From CAYVLA01 sp964549615 [NCBI: uncultured Thermococci archaeon] (GTDB taxonomy: Archaea; CAYQAE01; CAYVLA01), in NCBI GenBank assembly GCA_964549615.1, contig CAZJVP010000030.1, forward strand, positions 1 to 64,000: 64,000 nucleotides of DNA, read 5' to 3'. Shown here one piece after another: positions 18,595 to 27,680 of this stretch. The stretch's first letter is position 1, and every line of letters starts with the position of its first letter. A program made the position numbers and the translations under genes. The notes under the pieces are model-generated. The model searched no databases. It was given only the letters and a program-made list of their open reading frames with translations, and had not been told where the DNA came from.

Positions 18595-19817
18595 TCTTTT
18601 CCCTCCAGTTCACGCAGCTCTTCCTGGAGCGCTGGCAGGAAGACGCCTACGTCCGATACGACGCCAAGCACCTGGGCCGACCCCCGATCCAGAAGTTTGG
18701 TGACGGCCGACGTGCTGATGTCCACACAAACCGTCCTGACCGCGGATGGCAGGAGGTTGCCGACGGCGATGGAATGGAGCATCGTAGCGAACATCATCAC
18801 CATCTCGGCTCCCCTGAGTGCCTCCCTCATCCTCTTCTGGGCCTCCATCACGTCCGTCACCACATCGGGCAGGGGGCCGTCATCCCTTATGGAGCCCGCC
18901 AGTACGAATGGCACGTTGTTCCTGACGCATTCGTACATTATGCCGCTCTTCAGGACCCCGGCCTCCACGCAGGCTCGAAGGCTTCCATGCTTTCTGACCT
19001 CGTTTATGGCCATAAGGTGGTGGCTGTGGCCTCCCTTGTGTCTCTCCGCAGTCGAGATGTCGGTGCCAAGCGAGGTCCCGAAAAGCGCACACTCGACATC
19101 GTGGGCCGCCAGCGCATTCCCGGCCAAGAGACAGCCGACGAACCCACGCCTTATCATCCAGGCTAGGGAGGGTGCCGCGCCGGTGTGCACGACCGCCGGT
19201 CCGGCAACGACGACGACCTTTGCATTACGGCTGCGCAGCTCGTAGATATCCCGGGCTAAGCGCGAGACAACGGTGGCCACGGGCTTCTCCGAACTGGCGG
19301 TGCTCGTCATGAACTCGAATATGCCCGTCGACTGCCTCGGACGCTCGGGCGGTATGACCCTGACCCCCTGGTTCCCGACCACAACCCGATCGCCCTTCTT
19401 GACGTCCGACATGGGCACGCACATGGCCTTCCCGTCCTTGAGGACTATGGCACAGTCCATCTCTATGTCGGAAGCCTCCACCCACCGGCCGCCGAGGTTG
19501 ACGAAGGTCGCGTGGTTGGTCGTCGAGTAGAACCCTGACGGCAAGACACCGTCGCGGGGAGCTGGCTCGGTCCTCACGGGTTCCATCTCCGGCAGCGCGG
19601 CACCGAGTTCCCTCAGCTCGCTCAGCAGTCTGTCAAGATGCTTCCGATCCCTTCCCTTGATCAGCATCCTGACGAATGATCTCTCCGTCTTCTTCTTGCC
19701 GACGTTGAACTCCAGGAACTCGAAGTCCCCGTCAAGGTCCATGATAAGGTCCAATGCCTTGGGAAGGATCCAGCTATCGATTATGTGGCCTTCTAGGACG
19801 ATCTCCTTGACCTCCAT
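18591..19817 (-). CDS. Archaeal ornithine cyclodeaminase (LOR/SDH bifunctional-like, TIGR00300 family)
   Basis: A 408-residue protein of the family whose Methanococcus maripaludis member converts ornithine to proline. The N-terminal region [42 protein letters not shown] is diagnostic. The central part has [18 protein letters not shown]. The C-terminal NAD-binding part has [27 protein letters not shown] and ALFGTSLG. It probably uses NAD+ as a catalytic cofactor and provides an archaeal route to proline. It lies one base after rfcL and overlaps aspartokinase, so rfcS-rfcL-ocd-lysC look co-transcribed. Confidence 0.85.
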   Translation of the reverse strand: [408 protein letters not shown]

Positions 19818-19818
19818 T

Positions 19819-21087
19819 CTACTCGCCTCGCAGTCGTTGGGTGAGCATGGCTATCTCCGCATCGGCCATGCCGAGTGATCTGAGCATTGACTCAGCCATC
19901 TCCGGACGCTTGTCGTGGATGACTTTTAGATACGGCATGAAGTCGGAAAGCACGGTCCTCGTGGACATGTGGCATCTCGCCCCTATCGTCCGAAGCGCGT
20001 CCATGACAGAGGCTTCGCCCTCCGTCACCTTCGCCTGGGCAAGAGACGCGAGCACGGACATCCTTGCCCGGTGTTGAACGTACGCCCGGGGCGGAACGTA
20101 CCGGTACGGCCCGAGGGATCCCCGCCCCGCCTCCGCGATTGACCCGACGCCCCGGGTCATGATGTCCGTGGCGTATCCCCAGAAGCCCCAATGCATCCTG
20201 CGATACACTCGCGCGAGCTGGATGTCGGCCAACGACGCCATCTCGTAGGCGTAAGCGCGGCTAGCGTCGTCGGCGTAACGCACCGGGATGTTCTCAGCTA
20301 TCCATTCGAGCAGCTGCTCGGGCGGAAGGTCAAGGTCCCTCGCGTACTCCGCTGCCTCACGGTAGCCGTCGAAGATCATGTCCAAGGCCCGGAAGATGCT
20401 GCCTTCGCCTTTCCTCTTCTGCGGCACGCGCACGGACTCCCTGGAGACCTTTCCATCAATCGACACCGCCTCCAGGTCATTTATCGCAGACCGGAGGTCT
20501 CCCTCTGCCCTCTCGGCCATCAGGTTGAGGGCTAGGAAGTCCGGCTCAACACCTTCCTTGCGCGAGATCTCGCGCAGCACTGCCGCTATCGCGTCCTTCC
20601 TCGTCTTGCCGAACTGGATCGGCTTAGCCATGCTCCTTAGATACCTGAGCTTGGGTGAGTAGAGATCGTTGCAGATCAGGATGATGGGATTGACCGTGTT
20701 CCTCACCATCTCGCACAATGCCCGAACACCGCCCTTGTCCTCGGTTCCGCTCATGCCGTCGACCTCATCGATGACGTAGAGCTTCAGCGGCTTGCCTGAG
20801 AAGCTGTACCTGGTCCTGCACGACCTGGACACCTCCTCCAGGCTTGACTGCGACCTCTTGTCGCTCGCATTGATCTCCAAGACGTCCCAGTTCATCTCAG
20901 CTCCCAGGGCCAATGCCGCCGTCGTCTTCCCGGTTCCCGCTGGTCCGAAGAGTAGGATCGCCTTCTGTCTGGGAGTCCCCTTTGACCATTCCTTGGCCCA
21001 CTTCCGCATCTGGGCGACTGCCTCGTCCTGTCCCCGAACCTCGGAGAGAAGCCTCGGCCGGTGCTTCTCAGCCCACAATTCATTCAC
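19819..21087 (-). CDS. rfcL: Replication factor C large subunit
   Basis: A 422-residue clamp-loader subunit that helps load PCNA at primer ends. The N-terminal WAEKHRPRLLSEVRGQDEAV is followed by Walker A LLFGPAGTGKTTAALALG, Walker B LYVIDEVDGMSG and sensor 1 LICNDLYSPKLRYLRSM, then an all-helical collar. The C-terminus is short and lacks the basic tail with a PIP motif seen in many archaeal RfcL proteins. Its start overlaps the rfcS stop by four bases, so the subunits are coupled. Confidence 0.95.
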   Translation of the reverse strand: MNELWAEKHRPRLLSEVRGQDEAVAQMRKWAKEWSKGTPRQKAILLFGPAGTGKTTAALALGAEMNWDVLEINASDKRSQSSLEEVSRSCRTRYSFSGKPLKLYVIDEVDGMSGTEDKGGVRALCEMVRNTVNPIILICNDLYSPKLRYLRSMAKPIQFGKTRKDAIAAVLREISRKEGVEPDFLALNLMAERAEGDLRSAINDLEAVSIDGKVSRESVRVPQKRKGEGSIFRALDMIFDGYREAAEYARDLDLPPEQLLEWIAENIPVRYADDASRAYAYEMASLADIQLARVYRRMHWGFWGYATDIMTRGVGSIAEAGRGSLGPYRYVPPRAYVQHRARMSVLASLAQAKVTEGEASVMDALRTIGARCHMSTRTVLSDFMPYLKVIHDKRPEMAESMLRSLGMADAEIAMLTQRLRGE

Positions 21088-22043
21088 CCGAGCGAGCAGA
21101 TCTGAGCGACCAAGCTCTCACACTGCAACAGATCGTTGCTCCCCTCAACGAGCCTGAACTCGTACTCGGCCAACAACTTCAGAAGGTCTGCCAGCTTTTC
21201 CCTCTCGATCTCCATCCGCAGGGCCTCGCGGTGCATCTGGCTCACGAGATCCACCCCCGACAGCCCCTGTTCGATCATGATCGTCCTCAGCTGCTGCCGC
21301 GCCTTGTCGAAATTGCCCTGCAGGCTCAGGGCGAGGAGGTGCCTTATGTCGCCCGGATTGGCCTCTCCGGATATCTTGTAGATCATCTCGCTAGTGATCC
21401 TTTCCCCAAAGGAATGGGCCGCCTGCAGCAGGTTGGTCGCCTGCCTCATGTCGCCCTGGGAAACGTAGAAGATGGCATCCAGCGCGGCTTCGTCGACATC
21501 CAGCCCTTCCGCCATCGCTATGCGCCTGAGAACCGGGATCAAGTCTTCGCGTTTGAGGGGGGTGAACCTCAGGATGACGCACCGCGACTGGATGGGGGGA
21601 ATGAGTTTGCTCGAGTAGTTGCACGAGAGTATGAATCTGCTCGTCGCAGTGTACTGCTCCATTTCCCTCCGAAGGGCGTGTTGGCTGTCGCTCGTGATGT
21701 TATCAACCTCGTCGAGAAACACTATCCTGAACGGAGAACCACCCAGAACCATCGAGCGGCAGAAGGTCTTGATCTTGGTGCGGACGACGTCGATCCCCCT
21801 CTCGTCTGACGCGTTTAACTCAAGGAAGTTGTTTCTCCAGTCATCGCCAAGGATCTTCCGAGCGAGGATCAGGGCGCACGTGGTCTTGCCGACGCCGGCC
21901 GGCCCCGCGAATATCAGGTGCGACATCCTTTTTTGAGACACGAATGAAGAGAGGATCCGCACGACATCGGCCTGTCCGGCGACCTGCGCGAGCTCTGTAG
22001 GTCGGTACTTCTCGATCCAAGGCAGCTCGCTCTGCAACTGCAT
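21084..22043 (-). CDS. rfcS: Replication factor C small subunit
   Basis: A 319-residue clamp-loader ATPase, the usual length. Motifs are WIEKYRPTELAQVAGQADVV, Walker A FAGPAGVGKTTCALILAR, Walker B IVFLDEVDNIT, sensor 1 LSCNYSSKLI and the arginine finger SRC in IQSRCVILRF. The ATG at 22043 is selected over upstream in-frame starts (to 22157) because a strong TATA box (22071-22081) lies between them. It heads the rfcS-rfcL operon and diverges from S-adenosylhomocysteine hydrolase. No intein is present. Confidence 0.95.
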   Translation of the reverse strand: MQLQSELPWIEKYRPTELAQVAGQADVVRILSSFVSQKRMSHLIFAGPAGVGKTTCALILARKILGDDWRNNFLELNASDERGIDVVRTKIKTFCRSMVLGGSPFRIVFLDEVDNITSDSQHALRREMEQYTATSRFILSCNYSSKLIPPIQSRCVILRFTPLKREDLIPVLRRIAMAEGLDVDEAALDAIFYVSQGDMRQATNLLQAAHSFGERITSEMIYKISGEANPGDIRHLLALSLQGNFDKARQQLRTIMIEQGLSGVDLVSQMHREALRMEIEREKLADLLKLLAEYEFRLVEGSNDLLQCESLVAQICSLG

Positions 22044-22070
22044 CACCCGGGCCGCGGACTCTTGGGCGGC

Positions 22071-22081
22071 CCAAATAAAAA
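22071..22081 (-). promoter_or_regulatory. TATA box of rfcS
   Basis: The minus-strand sequence tttttatttgg is centred about 33 nt before the chosen ATG at 22043, giving a short leader of a few bases. Confidence 0.6.
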
Positions 22082-22210
22082 TGGGTCCCGTCATCTTCCA
22101 ACCGGGTAGCCGATTTGAGGCCCCTGCCGCGGGCGAGGATGTCCCACACCACTCCAAGAACGCATGAGCAGGGCTCTTGGGAAGGGTACACCGTCCTCCC
22201 GCGGCGCTGC

Positions 22211-22220
22211 AATATTAAAG
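22211..22220 (+). promoter_or_regulatory. TATA box of ahcY
   Basis: The sequence aatattaaag is centred 31 nt before the GTG at 22247. It rules out the more distal in-frame starts for that gene. Confidence 0.6.
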
Positions 22221-22246
22221 AGCCAGCCAATGAGAGCCGTCGCGGT

Positions 22247-23509
22247 GTGAAGTTGCAGTACAAGGTGAAGAACCTTCGTCTCTCGAAGGCGGGCGATCTC
22301 TCCGTGGAGTGGGCCGAGAGGAACATGCCCGTCTTGCGGAGCATATCTTCCGAGCTTCAATCCAAGAAGTCCCTAACCGGGATTCGCATTGCCGCTTGCC
22401 TGCACATCACCAAGGAGACCGGGGCCCTCGTGCTCGCCCTTCAGAGCGGGGGCGCCCAGGTCTCTCTCTGCCCCTCCAACCCGCTCAGCACCCAGGACGA
22501 TGTGGCAGCCTCGCTGGCGAGACGAGGCATCATGGTCTATGGCTGGAAGGGACTGAGCACGAGCGAGTACTACCGTTGCATAGACCGAGCATGCAGGATA
22601 CGCCCACACATACTGCTGGACGACGGAGCCGATCTGATATCGTACGTGCACAGGGTCAGCCCTTCCTGGATGGGGGAGGTGATGGGGGGACAGGAAGAGA
22701 CGACGACGGGCGTGATCAGGTTTAGGTCCATGGAGGCGAAGGGAGTGCTGAAGTTCCCGGTCATAGCCGTCAACGACGCGAAGGTCAAGTGGGAGATGGA
22801 CAACGTTTTCGGCACAGGGCAGTCGGCCCTGCACGGGATCCTCAACGGAGCGAAGATCCTCATCGCGGGAAAGACCGTGGTCGTCTGCGGCTACGGGCAC
22901 TGCGGAAGGGGGATAGCGATGAGGGCGAGGGGGCTGGGAGCCCACGTCGTGGTGACGGAGGTGGATCCACACAGGGCGCTTGCCGCTTCGCTTGAGGGCT
23001 ACAGGGTCATGCCGATGGAGGAGGCCGCCGCGCTGGGGGACGTCTTCATCACGGCCACGGGCAACAGGGACGTGATCAGGGCAGCCCACATGGAGAAGAT
23101 GAAGGACGGGGCGATCCTGTGCAACGCAGGCCACTTCAACGTCGAGATCTCCCTCCCCGACCTTGAATCGCTCACCGAGGCGCGGCGCGAGATACAGCCG
23201 ATGGTTGAGGAGCGGACGCTGGCAAACGGCCGAAGGGTGATCCTCCTAGCGGAAGGTCGATTGGTGAACCTTTCCCTAGCGTATGGGCACCCCAGCGAGG
23301 TCATGGACATGAGCTTCTCGGTCCATGCCTTGACGGCGGTCTGGCTGAAGGAAAAACACTCCGAGCTTGACCGCGGACGCGTCCACAGAGTACCTCAAGA
23401 GATCGATGACGAGGTCGCGCGCCGAAAGCTCCAGACCATGGGGCTGAGGATCGACGAGATGACCGAGCAGCAGAAGGAGTACATGCGTGCCTGGGAGCTG
23501 GGGACCTAG
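22247..23509 (+). CDS. ahcY: S-adenosylhomocysteine hydrolase (adenosylhomocysteinase)
   Basis: A 420-residue NAD-dependent enzyme splitting S-adenosylhomocysteine into adenosine and homocysteine, relieving product inhibition of methyltransferases. Signatures are IAACLHITKETGALVLALQSGGAQV, the NAD-binding loop VVCGYGHCGRGIAMRARGLGAHVVVTEVDP, ITATGNRDVI, and LCNAGHFNVEI. GTG 22247 is chosen from its TATA spacing and because KLQYKVKNLRLSKAGDLSVEWAERNMPVL matches archaeal N-termini; the open frame extends 44 codons upstream without family similarity. It is divergent from rfcS. The following 300 bases (23510-23812) hold no gene that I recognise. Confidence 0.95.
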   Translation: MKLQYKVKNLRLSKAGDLSVEWAERNMPVLRSISSELQSKKSLTGIRIAACLHITKETGALVLALQSGGAQVSLCPSNPLSTQDDVAASLARRGIMVYGWKGLSTSEYYRCIDRACRIRPHILLDDGADLISYVHRVSPSWMGEVMGGQEETTTGVIRFRSMEAKGVLKFPVIAVNDAKVKWEMDNVFGTGQSALHGILNGAKILIAGKTVVVCGYGHCGRGIAMRARGLGAHVVVTEVDPHRALAASLEGYRVMPMEEAAALGDVFITATGNRDVIRAAHMEKMKDGAILCNAGHFNVEISLPDLESLTEARREIQPMVEERTLANGRRVILLAEGRLVNLSLAYGHPSEVMDMSFSVHALTAVWLKEKHSELDRGRVHRVPQEIDDEVARRKLQTMGLRIDEMTEQQKEYMRAWELGT

Positions 23510-23812
23510 AGGGACCTGAAATCTCCCGGCCACTTAGGTCCGGACGAGCTCATCAGGCACCCGGCAACCTTCATGGCCTCCCAAACGAGAATCCCTTGCG
23601 AACTGGATGCCAGCCCAAAAGTAGGCCAAAGCCTCGTCCAATTCCCGACACGATTGCCCACGAGACATCGTTGGAGGCCACGGTGAGCGTTCTTGCATCT
23701 AGGTTTTGGGAAACCGTCTCAGCGAGTCGCGGAAGGCAGCTAAACTCTTTATCAATCGGACGGCAATCCGTTGACGCACCATAATCCATGCTTTCGCACC
23801 CGTACATCTAGG

Positions 23813-24616
23813 ATGAAGGGCTACCTGCCGTCCGGCATACCCAAGTTTGATGAGTGGTTCAGGATTCCGTCCCCCGGATACACGGTCTTCTGGGTCATGC
23901 CAGAGACCTCCGCCGACCCCGCATCGTTCATCGCCAACTGGATAATCTCATCCATCCCCAAGGCAAAGTCCTTCCTCGCTCACTGCACGCGTTCCAACAT
24001 CGACGGATTCATGAAGGGGCTGTCGTCCCTTAACCCCCGCTGTGCATCCGGCCTACTGTCCCTTGGACCCAACATGCATTTCTTGGACTCATACTCGGTC
24101 AAGCTGGAACTTTTCGGCGAGCCTTTGAAACACTACAACTCCTTGGACATCCGGTACGTCACGGACGTCTCCAACCTCAGGGGCGCAGGAACCGTTTCCT
24201 ACGTCCTCAGGGAGCTGCGGGAGGAGTGCTCGCTCAACAACTTCGTGGGCATCGAGAACAGCCTCACTGACCTCGCAATGGACATGGGCGAATCCCAGCA
24301 CATCAGGCTTTTCTCGGAGATTGTGTCGAAGGTCGTATCCAGGCACGGCACCATGATCGGAATCGCGGACTGGTACTCCCATGGGGAGATCTACAAGGCC
24401 AACATAATACACATAGCGAACGCGTCGATACTCTGGGGGATCACGTCGGGAAGCAGCAAGACGAAGTACCTGCTGCCCATCAAGAGGGACGGCGTTTGCC
24501 CGGCTTCCCTCTACGAGCCACAGCCCTACGATGTGGGCCCATCGGGGCTGCGGATCCTTGAGGTCAAGCCAAATGCTCAGAGGGTACCGGAAGATCCTGG
24601 CAGCTGCTACCTCTGA
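23813..24616 (+). CDS. KaiC/RecA-like domain protein with a degenerate P-loop
   Basis: A 267-residue protein beginning LPSGIPKFDEWF, which matches the entry motif of archaeal KaiC-like ATPases (GIPGLDELL). Where a Walker A GxxGxGKT should follow, residues 29-39 read MPETSADPASF, so the Gly/Lys residues needed for ATP are missing. Later segments, such as ECSLNNFVGIENSLTDLAMDMGESQHIRLFSEIVSKV and MIGIADWYSHGEI, keep a RecA-fold rhythm. It is probably a non-ATPase scaffold or regulator (inference). ATG 23813 is preferred; a TTG at 23771 sits at leaderless distance from a weak TATA (ctttatcaa near 23745) and is a real alternative. Confidence 0.5.
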   Translation: MKGYLPSGIPKFDEWFRIPSPGYTVFWVMPETSADPASFIANWIISSIPKAKSFLAHCTRSNIDGFMKGLSSLNPRCASGLLSLGPNMHFLDSYSVKLELFGEPLKHYNSLDIRYVTDVSNLRGAGTVSYVLRELREECSLNNFVGIENSLTDLAMDMGESQHIRLFSEIVSKVVSRHGTMIGIADWYSHGEIYKANIIHIANASILWGITSGSSKTKYLLPIKRDGVCPASLYEPQPYDVGPSGLRILEVKPNAQRVPEDPGSCYL

Positions 24617-24742
24617 GCTTCCTTCTTGCTTCCAAGGTCCACAAGCCGCACGCTATGGATCGATCCGTTCACGCCACACCACGCATGCGGGAAGCTCACG
24701 TGGGCAAGGCTGCCAGAGGTTAACCGCCATAAGTCCTGAACC

Positions 24743-24750
24743 ATTTATAT
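24743..24750 (+). promoter_or_regulatory. TATA box of the cupin gene
   Basis: The sequence atttatat is centred about 28 nt before the ATG at 24775, so the transcript is probably leaderless. Confidence 0.65.
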
Positions 24751-24774
24751 CCGCCAATCGGCGGTGGCTGCCGA

Positions 24775-25128
24775 ATGCCCGCCCAAGACGGTCATTACAT
24801 TCGGAACTACAAGGAAGCCCCTCTCTTCAGGCCGGGCGGCTCGCACAGACAGATGCTGTCCCATGTCTGCCTAGGTCAAAAGACGGGCTGCGAGAGGCTC
24901 ACGATCGACGTGCACAGGTATGGGCCGGGCGCGCATTCGGTCACGAACGTCCACACCAACTGCGAGCAGGTCTACTTCGTGATGGGAGGCGAAGGCGAGG
25001 CAACCGTAGGGCAGGAAACACACAGAGTGCGAAAAGGATCCGTGGTCTTCATACCCCGAAACGCACCCCACTCGATCAGGAGGACCCGAGGCGAGCTTAC
25101 CCTCCTCTTCGTCTCGGTTTCTCTTTGA
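24775..25128 (+). CDS. Single-domain cupin protein
   Basis: A 117-residue cupin_2 barrel. Motif 1 is HTNCEQVYFVMGGEGEATVGQE, with a preceding His in SVTNVH. Motif 2 is GSVVFIPRNAPHSIRRT. The candidate metal ligands His, Glu and the second-motif His are present. Such proteins act as isomerases, dioxygenases or sensors; nothing here picks one. It stands alone with its own promoter, in an accessory stretch between the KaiC-like gene and a convergent coiled-coil gene. Confidence 0.8.
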   Translation: MPAQDGHYIRNYKEAPLFRPGGSHRQMLSHVCLGQKTGCERLTIDVHRYGPGAHSVTNVHTNCEQVYFVMGGEGEATVGQETHRVRKGSVVFIPRNAPHSIRRTRGELTLLFVSVSL

Positions 25129-25208
25129 GCACCCGTGGCGTCAACCCCTTTTGCTCCGAGCGCCGGGCGCTTTAGCCGTCAAACGCCCCCGCAAAGCCGA
25201 CGACCATA

Positions 25209-26852
25209 CTACGGTGGCCCGACCTGCCAGATCTCATCGTATCCATGTATCGGTCGCAGCGATGCCCTTGCAACGATCTTGTAGGAGGAAATGCCCTTCC
25301 CGAAACTCATCGTGACGCGGAAAGTCTTGCAGTTCGCAGGCCAGCTGGAAATGTCCTCCAAGATCGAACCATAGCCATAGATGCAGTCCAGAGGCTCAGC
25401 CCAGTACTCCAGGAACATGAACATCGGCGTATCCTTCGTGCTGACGCAGACCTTGACGTCGGCAGAGACGACCGAGGGCTTCCCGCAACTCCTCGAGATC
25501 ACCGTCACATTAGCGATCTCCAAGCGAAGGCTTATGTTCGCCAACCCCTGGTAGAGGGCTTTCCAGCGTGCAGCCTCCGCCAACGCATCGTCCAACTCGG
25601 ATTGGCGAGCCAGATAAAGGGTCCTCCAATAGTTCACCTCCGACTGGCATTCCGACAGGTGGACGTTCACCGTCTGGTACAGCAGGATCCAGGCATCCCT
25701 CTCCGACCGAACCCGGGCGAGCACGGCACTGAGGTTTTCGTACATCGATCTCCAGTACCTTGCATCCTCCACCGACGCGTTGTACCTGAGATGGAGGGCT
25801 TGGTATGCGGTCCGCCAGCGGTCCAGGTCCGCTGTCATCGTTTCCAGGTCCGCGGCGAGACGATCGTAGAGGCTTCTCAGTTCCCTGTAGTCCAAGTTGC
25901 TCTTGTTCAGTGCGGCAGCGAGCCTTTCGCACCTTGATCTGCACTCTTCCATCTCCCTCAAGGCTTGCTCCAGCCTACGAACCTCCTCCTCATAGAGACC
26001 CTTGTACCTCTCGACCAAAGCGCGGCTCATCTTCAGCTCGCAGAGGAGGTCATTGTAGGAGGTTTCCAGCTCCCGGAACCGCACCACCCAGGCATCCCTC
26101 TCGCTGGTCATCTGACGAAGATCCGAGCTTGAGACCTCCAAGAGGCACGTGAGCCTGATGATCTCAATGGTCCTGTTCATGAGTTCCTTTTCCAGAATCT
26201 CCCTGTCGGCGGCTGTCTCGTTGAACCGCCTTTTCAGCTCTTCGAGATCATCCTTGAGACCGGCGTACATTATCTGGAGGCAGTCCAAGCTACTCTTGGT
26301 CGCAAAGTACTTCCACTTCCAGTCCTCGCTTTCATTCCTGGCGTTGTCGAGCTCCATCTCCAACGCCTCCTTCTGCGAAACCGTCAGGTTCAGGACGAAC
26401 TCCGTCCGCCAGTACTTGGATTCCCATTCCGCGCTCCTCTTCGCCGAAAGCTCCAGTTCGGAGCTGCACCGGACGAGATCCTCCGAACACGACTCGGCCT
26501 TGGCCTTCCAGGCATCAGCCTCATCCCGCGTCTTGTTCAGAAGCTCGGTTCTATTCCGGTAGAGAGCCCAAAGCCGGTCGTACTGATCGGCCTTGTCCCT
26601 GTACGCGCGGCGCCAAGGGGCCTTCTCGCCTTTCACGGTTCCGAACAGTCCCGACAGGTATGCGAGATAGAGCAGGGCTGCTAGTGATACCAGGGCGACG
26701 ACCACCACAAGGCAAGTTCGAAGCCGACTCCGGGCCCGCCTTGGCTTGGAGACGTGAACTGGAACACTTGGAGCCAGATCACCCGGCCGGGCGCGCCTAG
26801 CCTCTATTTCGCGCATGATCTGGAGAAAGTCAAGATCCAGTTCGGAGGCCAT
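25209..26852 (-). CDS. Membrane-anchored long coiled-coil protein with 21-residue repeats
   Basis: A 547-residue protein: a short cytoplasmic N-terminus, one membrane helix (about residues 47-70, LVVVVALVSLAALLYLAYLSGLF), a long coiled coil (80-435), and a beta-rich C-terminal domain with four Cys (ISRSCGKPS, VKVCVST, EPLDCIYGY, WPANCKTF). Many N-x-S/T sites suggest that the outer part may be glycosylated. WxxxY motifs recur at exact 21-residue steps in the coiled coil. A TATA-like cttaaacg lies near 26893-26901. No homolog is recognised; a surface stalk or cell-envelope spacer is plausible. Confidence 0.6.
   Translation of the reverse strand: MASELDLDFLQIMREIEARRARPGDLAPSVPVHVSKPRRARSRLRTCLVVVVALVSLAALLYLAYLSGLFGTVKGEKAPWRRAYRDKADQYDRLWALYRNRTELLNKTRDEADAWKAKAESCSEDLVRCSSELELSAKRSAEWESKYWRTEFVLNLTVSQKEALEMELDNARNESEDWKWKYFATKSSLDCLQIMYAGLKDDLEELKRRFNETAADREILEKELMNRTIEIIRLTCLLEVSSSDLRQMTSERDAWVVRFRELETSYNDLLCELKMSRALVERYKGLYEEEVRRLEQALREMEECRSRCERLAAALNKSNLDYRELRSLYDRLAADLETMTADLDRWRTAYQALHLRYNASVEDARYWRSMYENLSAVLARVRSERDAWILLYQTVNVHLSECQSEVNYWRTLYLARQSELDDALAEAARWKALYQGLANISLRLEIANVTVISRSCGKPSVVSADVKVCVSTKDTPMFMFLEYWAEPLDCIYGYGSILEDISSWPANCKTFRVTMSFGKGISSYKIVARASLRPIHGYDEIWQVGPP
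25551..26069 (-). repeat. Nine 21-residue (three-heptad) protein repeats
   Basis: Within the coiled-coil gene, aromatic pairs recur exactly every 21 residues. LETSY is at residue 262, YKGLY at 283, a degenerate CRSRC at 304, LRSLY at 325, WRTAY at 346, WRSMY at 367, WILLY at 388, WRTLY at 409 and WKALY at 430. Earlier WRRAY (80) and WESKY (143) are also 63 residues apart, i.e. three periods. Confidence 0.8.
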
Positions 26853-26957
26853 GGAGAGTTACACCCTCGATCTACTCGGACGCGGCCCTTTTCGTTTAAG
26901 TCTATCCCCGGTTCGCCCAACAAGGATTCCAATGGTTGACCATCGCCGTCCGAAACC

Positions 26958-27299
26958 TCAAACCTGAGACGATCCCGCTGGCCGGGGCAAAGAACGTTCC
27001 GATCCTTGGAGATTCTCCTCGATCACATATTCCGCGCGGTAGCCCATCGTTCCCGAGGGTTGGAAGGAGTGCAACCTGACCTCGACGCCTAGCAAGTCGG
27101 ATGCCTCGATCGCGAAGTCCTCCATGTGGTCGTATGAGCCGCAAGACCTGCATGAGCTTCCCCGGAAGGATACGACGAGCTGCCTGCCGTCGAGCCTTTC
27201 CAACCGAGCAACGATCTCGGGTCTCCGATAGCGATTGTAGCGCAGAATGGCCGCCCTAACGCGTTCCGACACGGAACCCGCCCTTCGTCTTGTTCGCAA
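26958..27299 (-). CDS. Small conserved-looking CxxC protein, third gene of the radical SAM operon
   Basis: About 113 residues. TTG 27299 is selected because AAGGAGG ends six bases before it; an ATG at 27317 contains that SD itself. The core reads VVSFRGSSCRSCGSYDHMEDFAIEASDLLGVEVRLHSF, with one CxxC in a small alpha/beta fold loosely reminiscent of NifU-C or thioredoxin-like modules, followed by AEYVIEE. The function is unknown. It begins after the receiver-like gene with only a short gap, so it is probably co-transcribed with that gene and the radical SAM gene. Confidence 0.55.
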   Translation of the reverse strand: MRTRRRAGSVSERVRAAILRYNRYRRPEIVARLERLDGRQLVVSFRGSSCRSCGSYDHMEDFAIEASDLLGVEVRLHSFQPSGTMGYRAEYVIEENLQGSERSLPRPAGSSQV

Positions 27300-27326
27300 C
27301 GCCGGCCTCCTTAGCATACTATCGTC

Positions 27327-27680
27327 TCAGATCCGCGGCCGAATCTTGGAAAGGATCTCGCCCAATGGAATCGGTCGCCTCAGGACTTCCCCAAAGCTCT
27401 CAAGCTCGGATGGAATCTGGCCCCGCGCCCCAGCGATGAAGAATAGGGGACACCTGTCCGACAGATCCTTAATCCAGCCCAAGTTCTCGGGATTCGTGGT
27501 GTCCCTGGAGATGTCGATGATCGTGGCGGAAGGAACGCGTCCCCCTAGATGGATCCAGTGGCATGCATCCCTGATGGCCTGAAACGAGTGAACTTGATAT
27601 CCCTCCCGCGCTAGCCGTGCCTTCAGACTCGACCATGCGGCCGCATCGCGGCTGATCACGACGACTGCCTTTCCCGCCAT
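27327..27680 (-). CDS. Response-regulator-receiver-like protein, probably a pseudo-receiver
   Basis: A 117-residue single domain with CheY-like alternation: AVVVISRDAAAWSSLKARLAREGYQVHSF, then SATIIDISRD with a candidate phospho-Asp (Asp56), and PLFFIAGARG. The usual acidic pair after strand 1 is incomplete, and the conserved Lys of the fifth strand is missing (AGARG instead of a SAK-type motif), so phosphorylation signalling may be lost. No histidine kinase is nearby. Its ATG directly follows the stop of the radical SAM gene (TAGATG). Confidence 0.55.
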   Translation of the reverse strand: MAGKAVVVISRDAAAWSSLKARLAREGYQVHSFQAIRDACHWIHLGGRVPSATIIDISRDTTNPENLGWIKDLSDRCPLFFIAGARGQIPSELESFGEVLRRPIPLGEILSKIRPRI

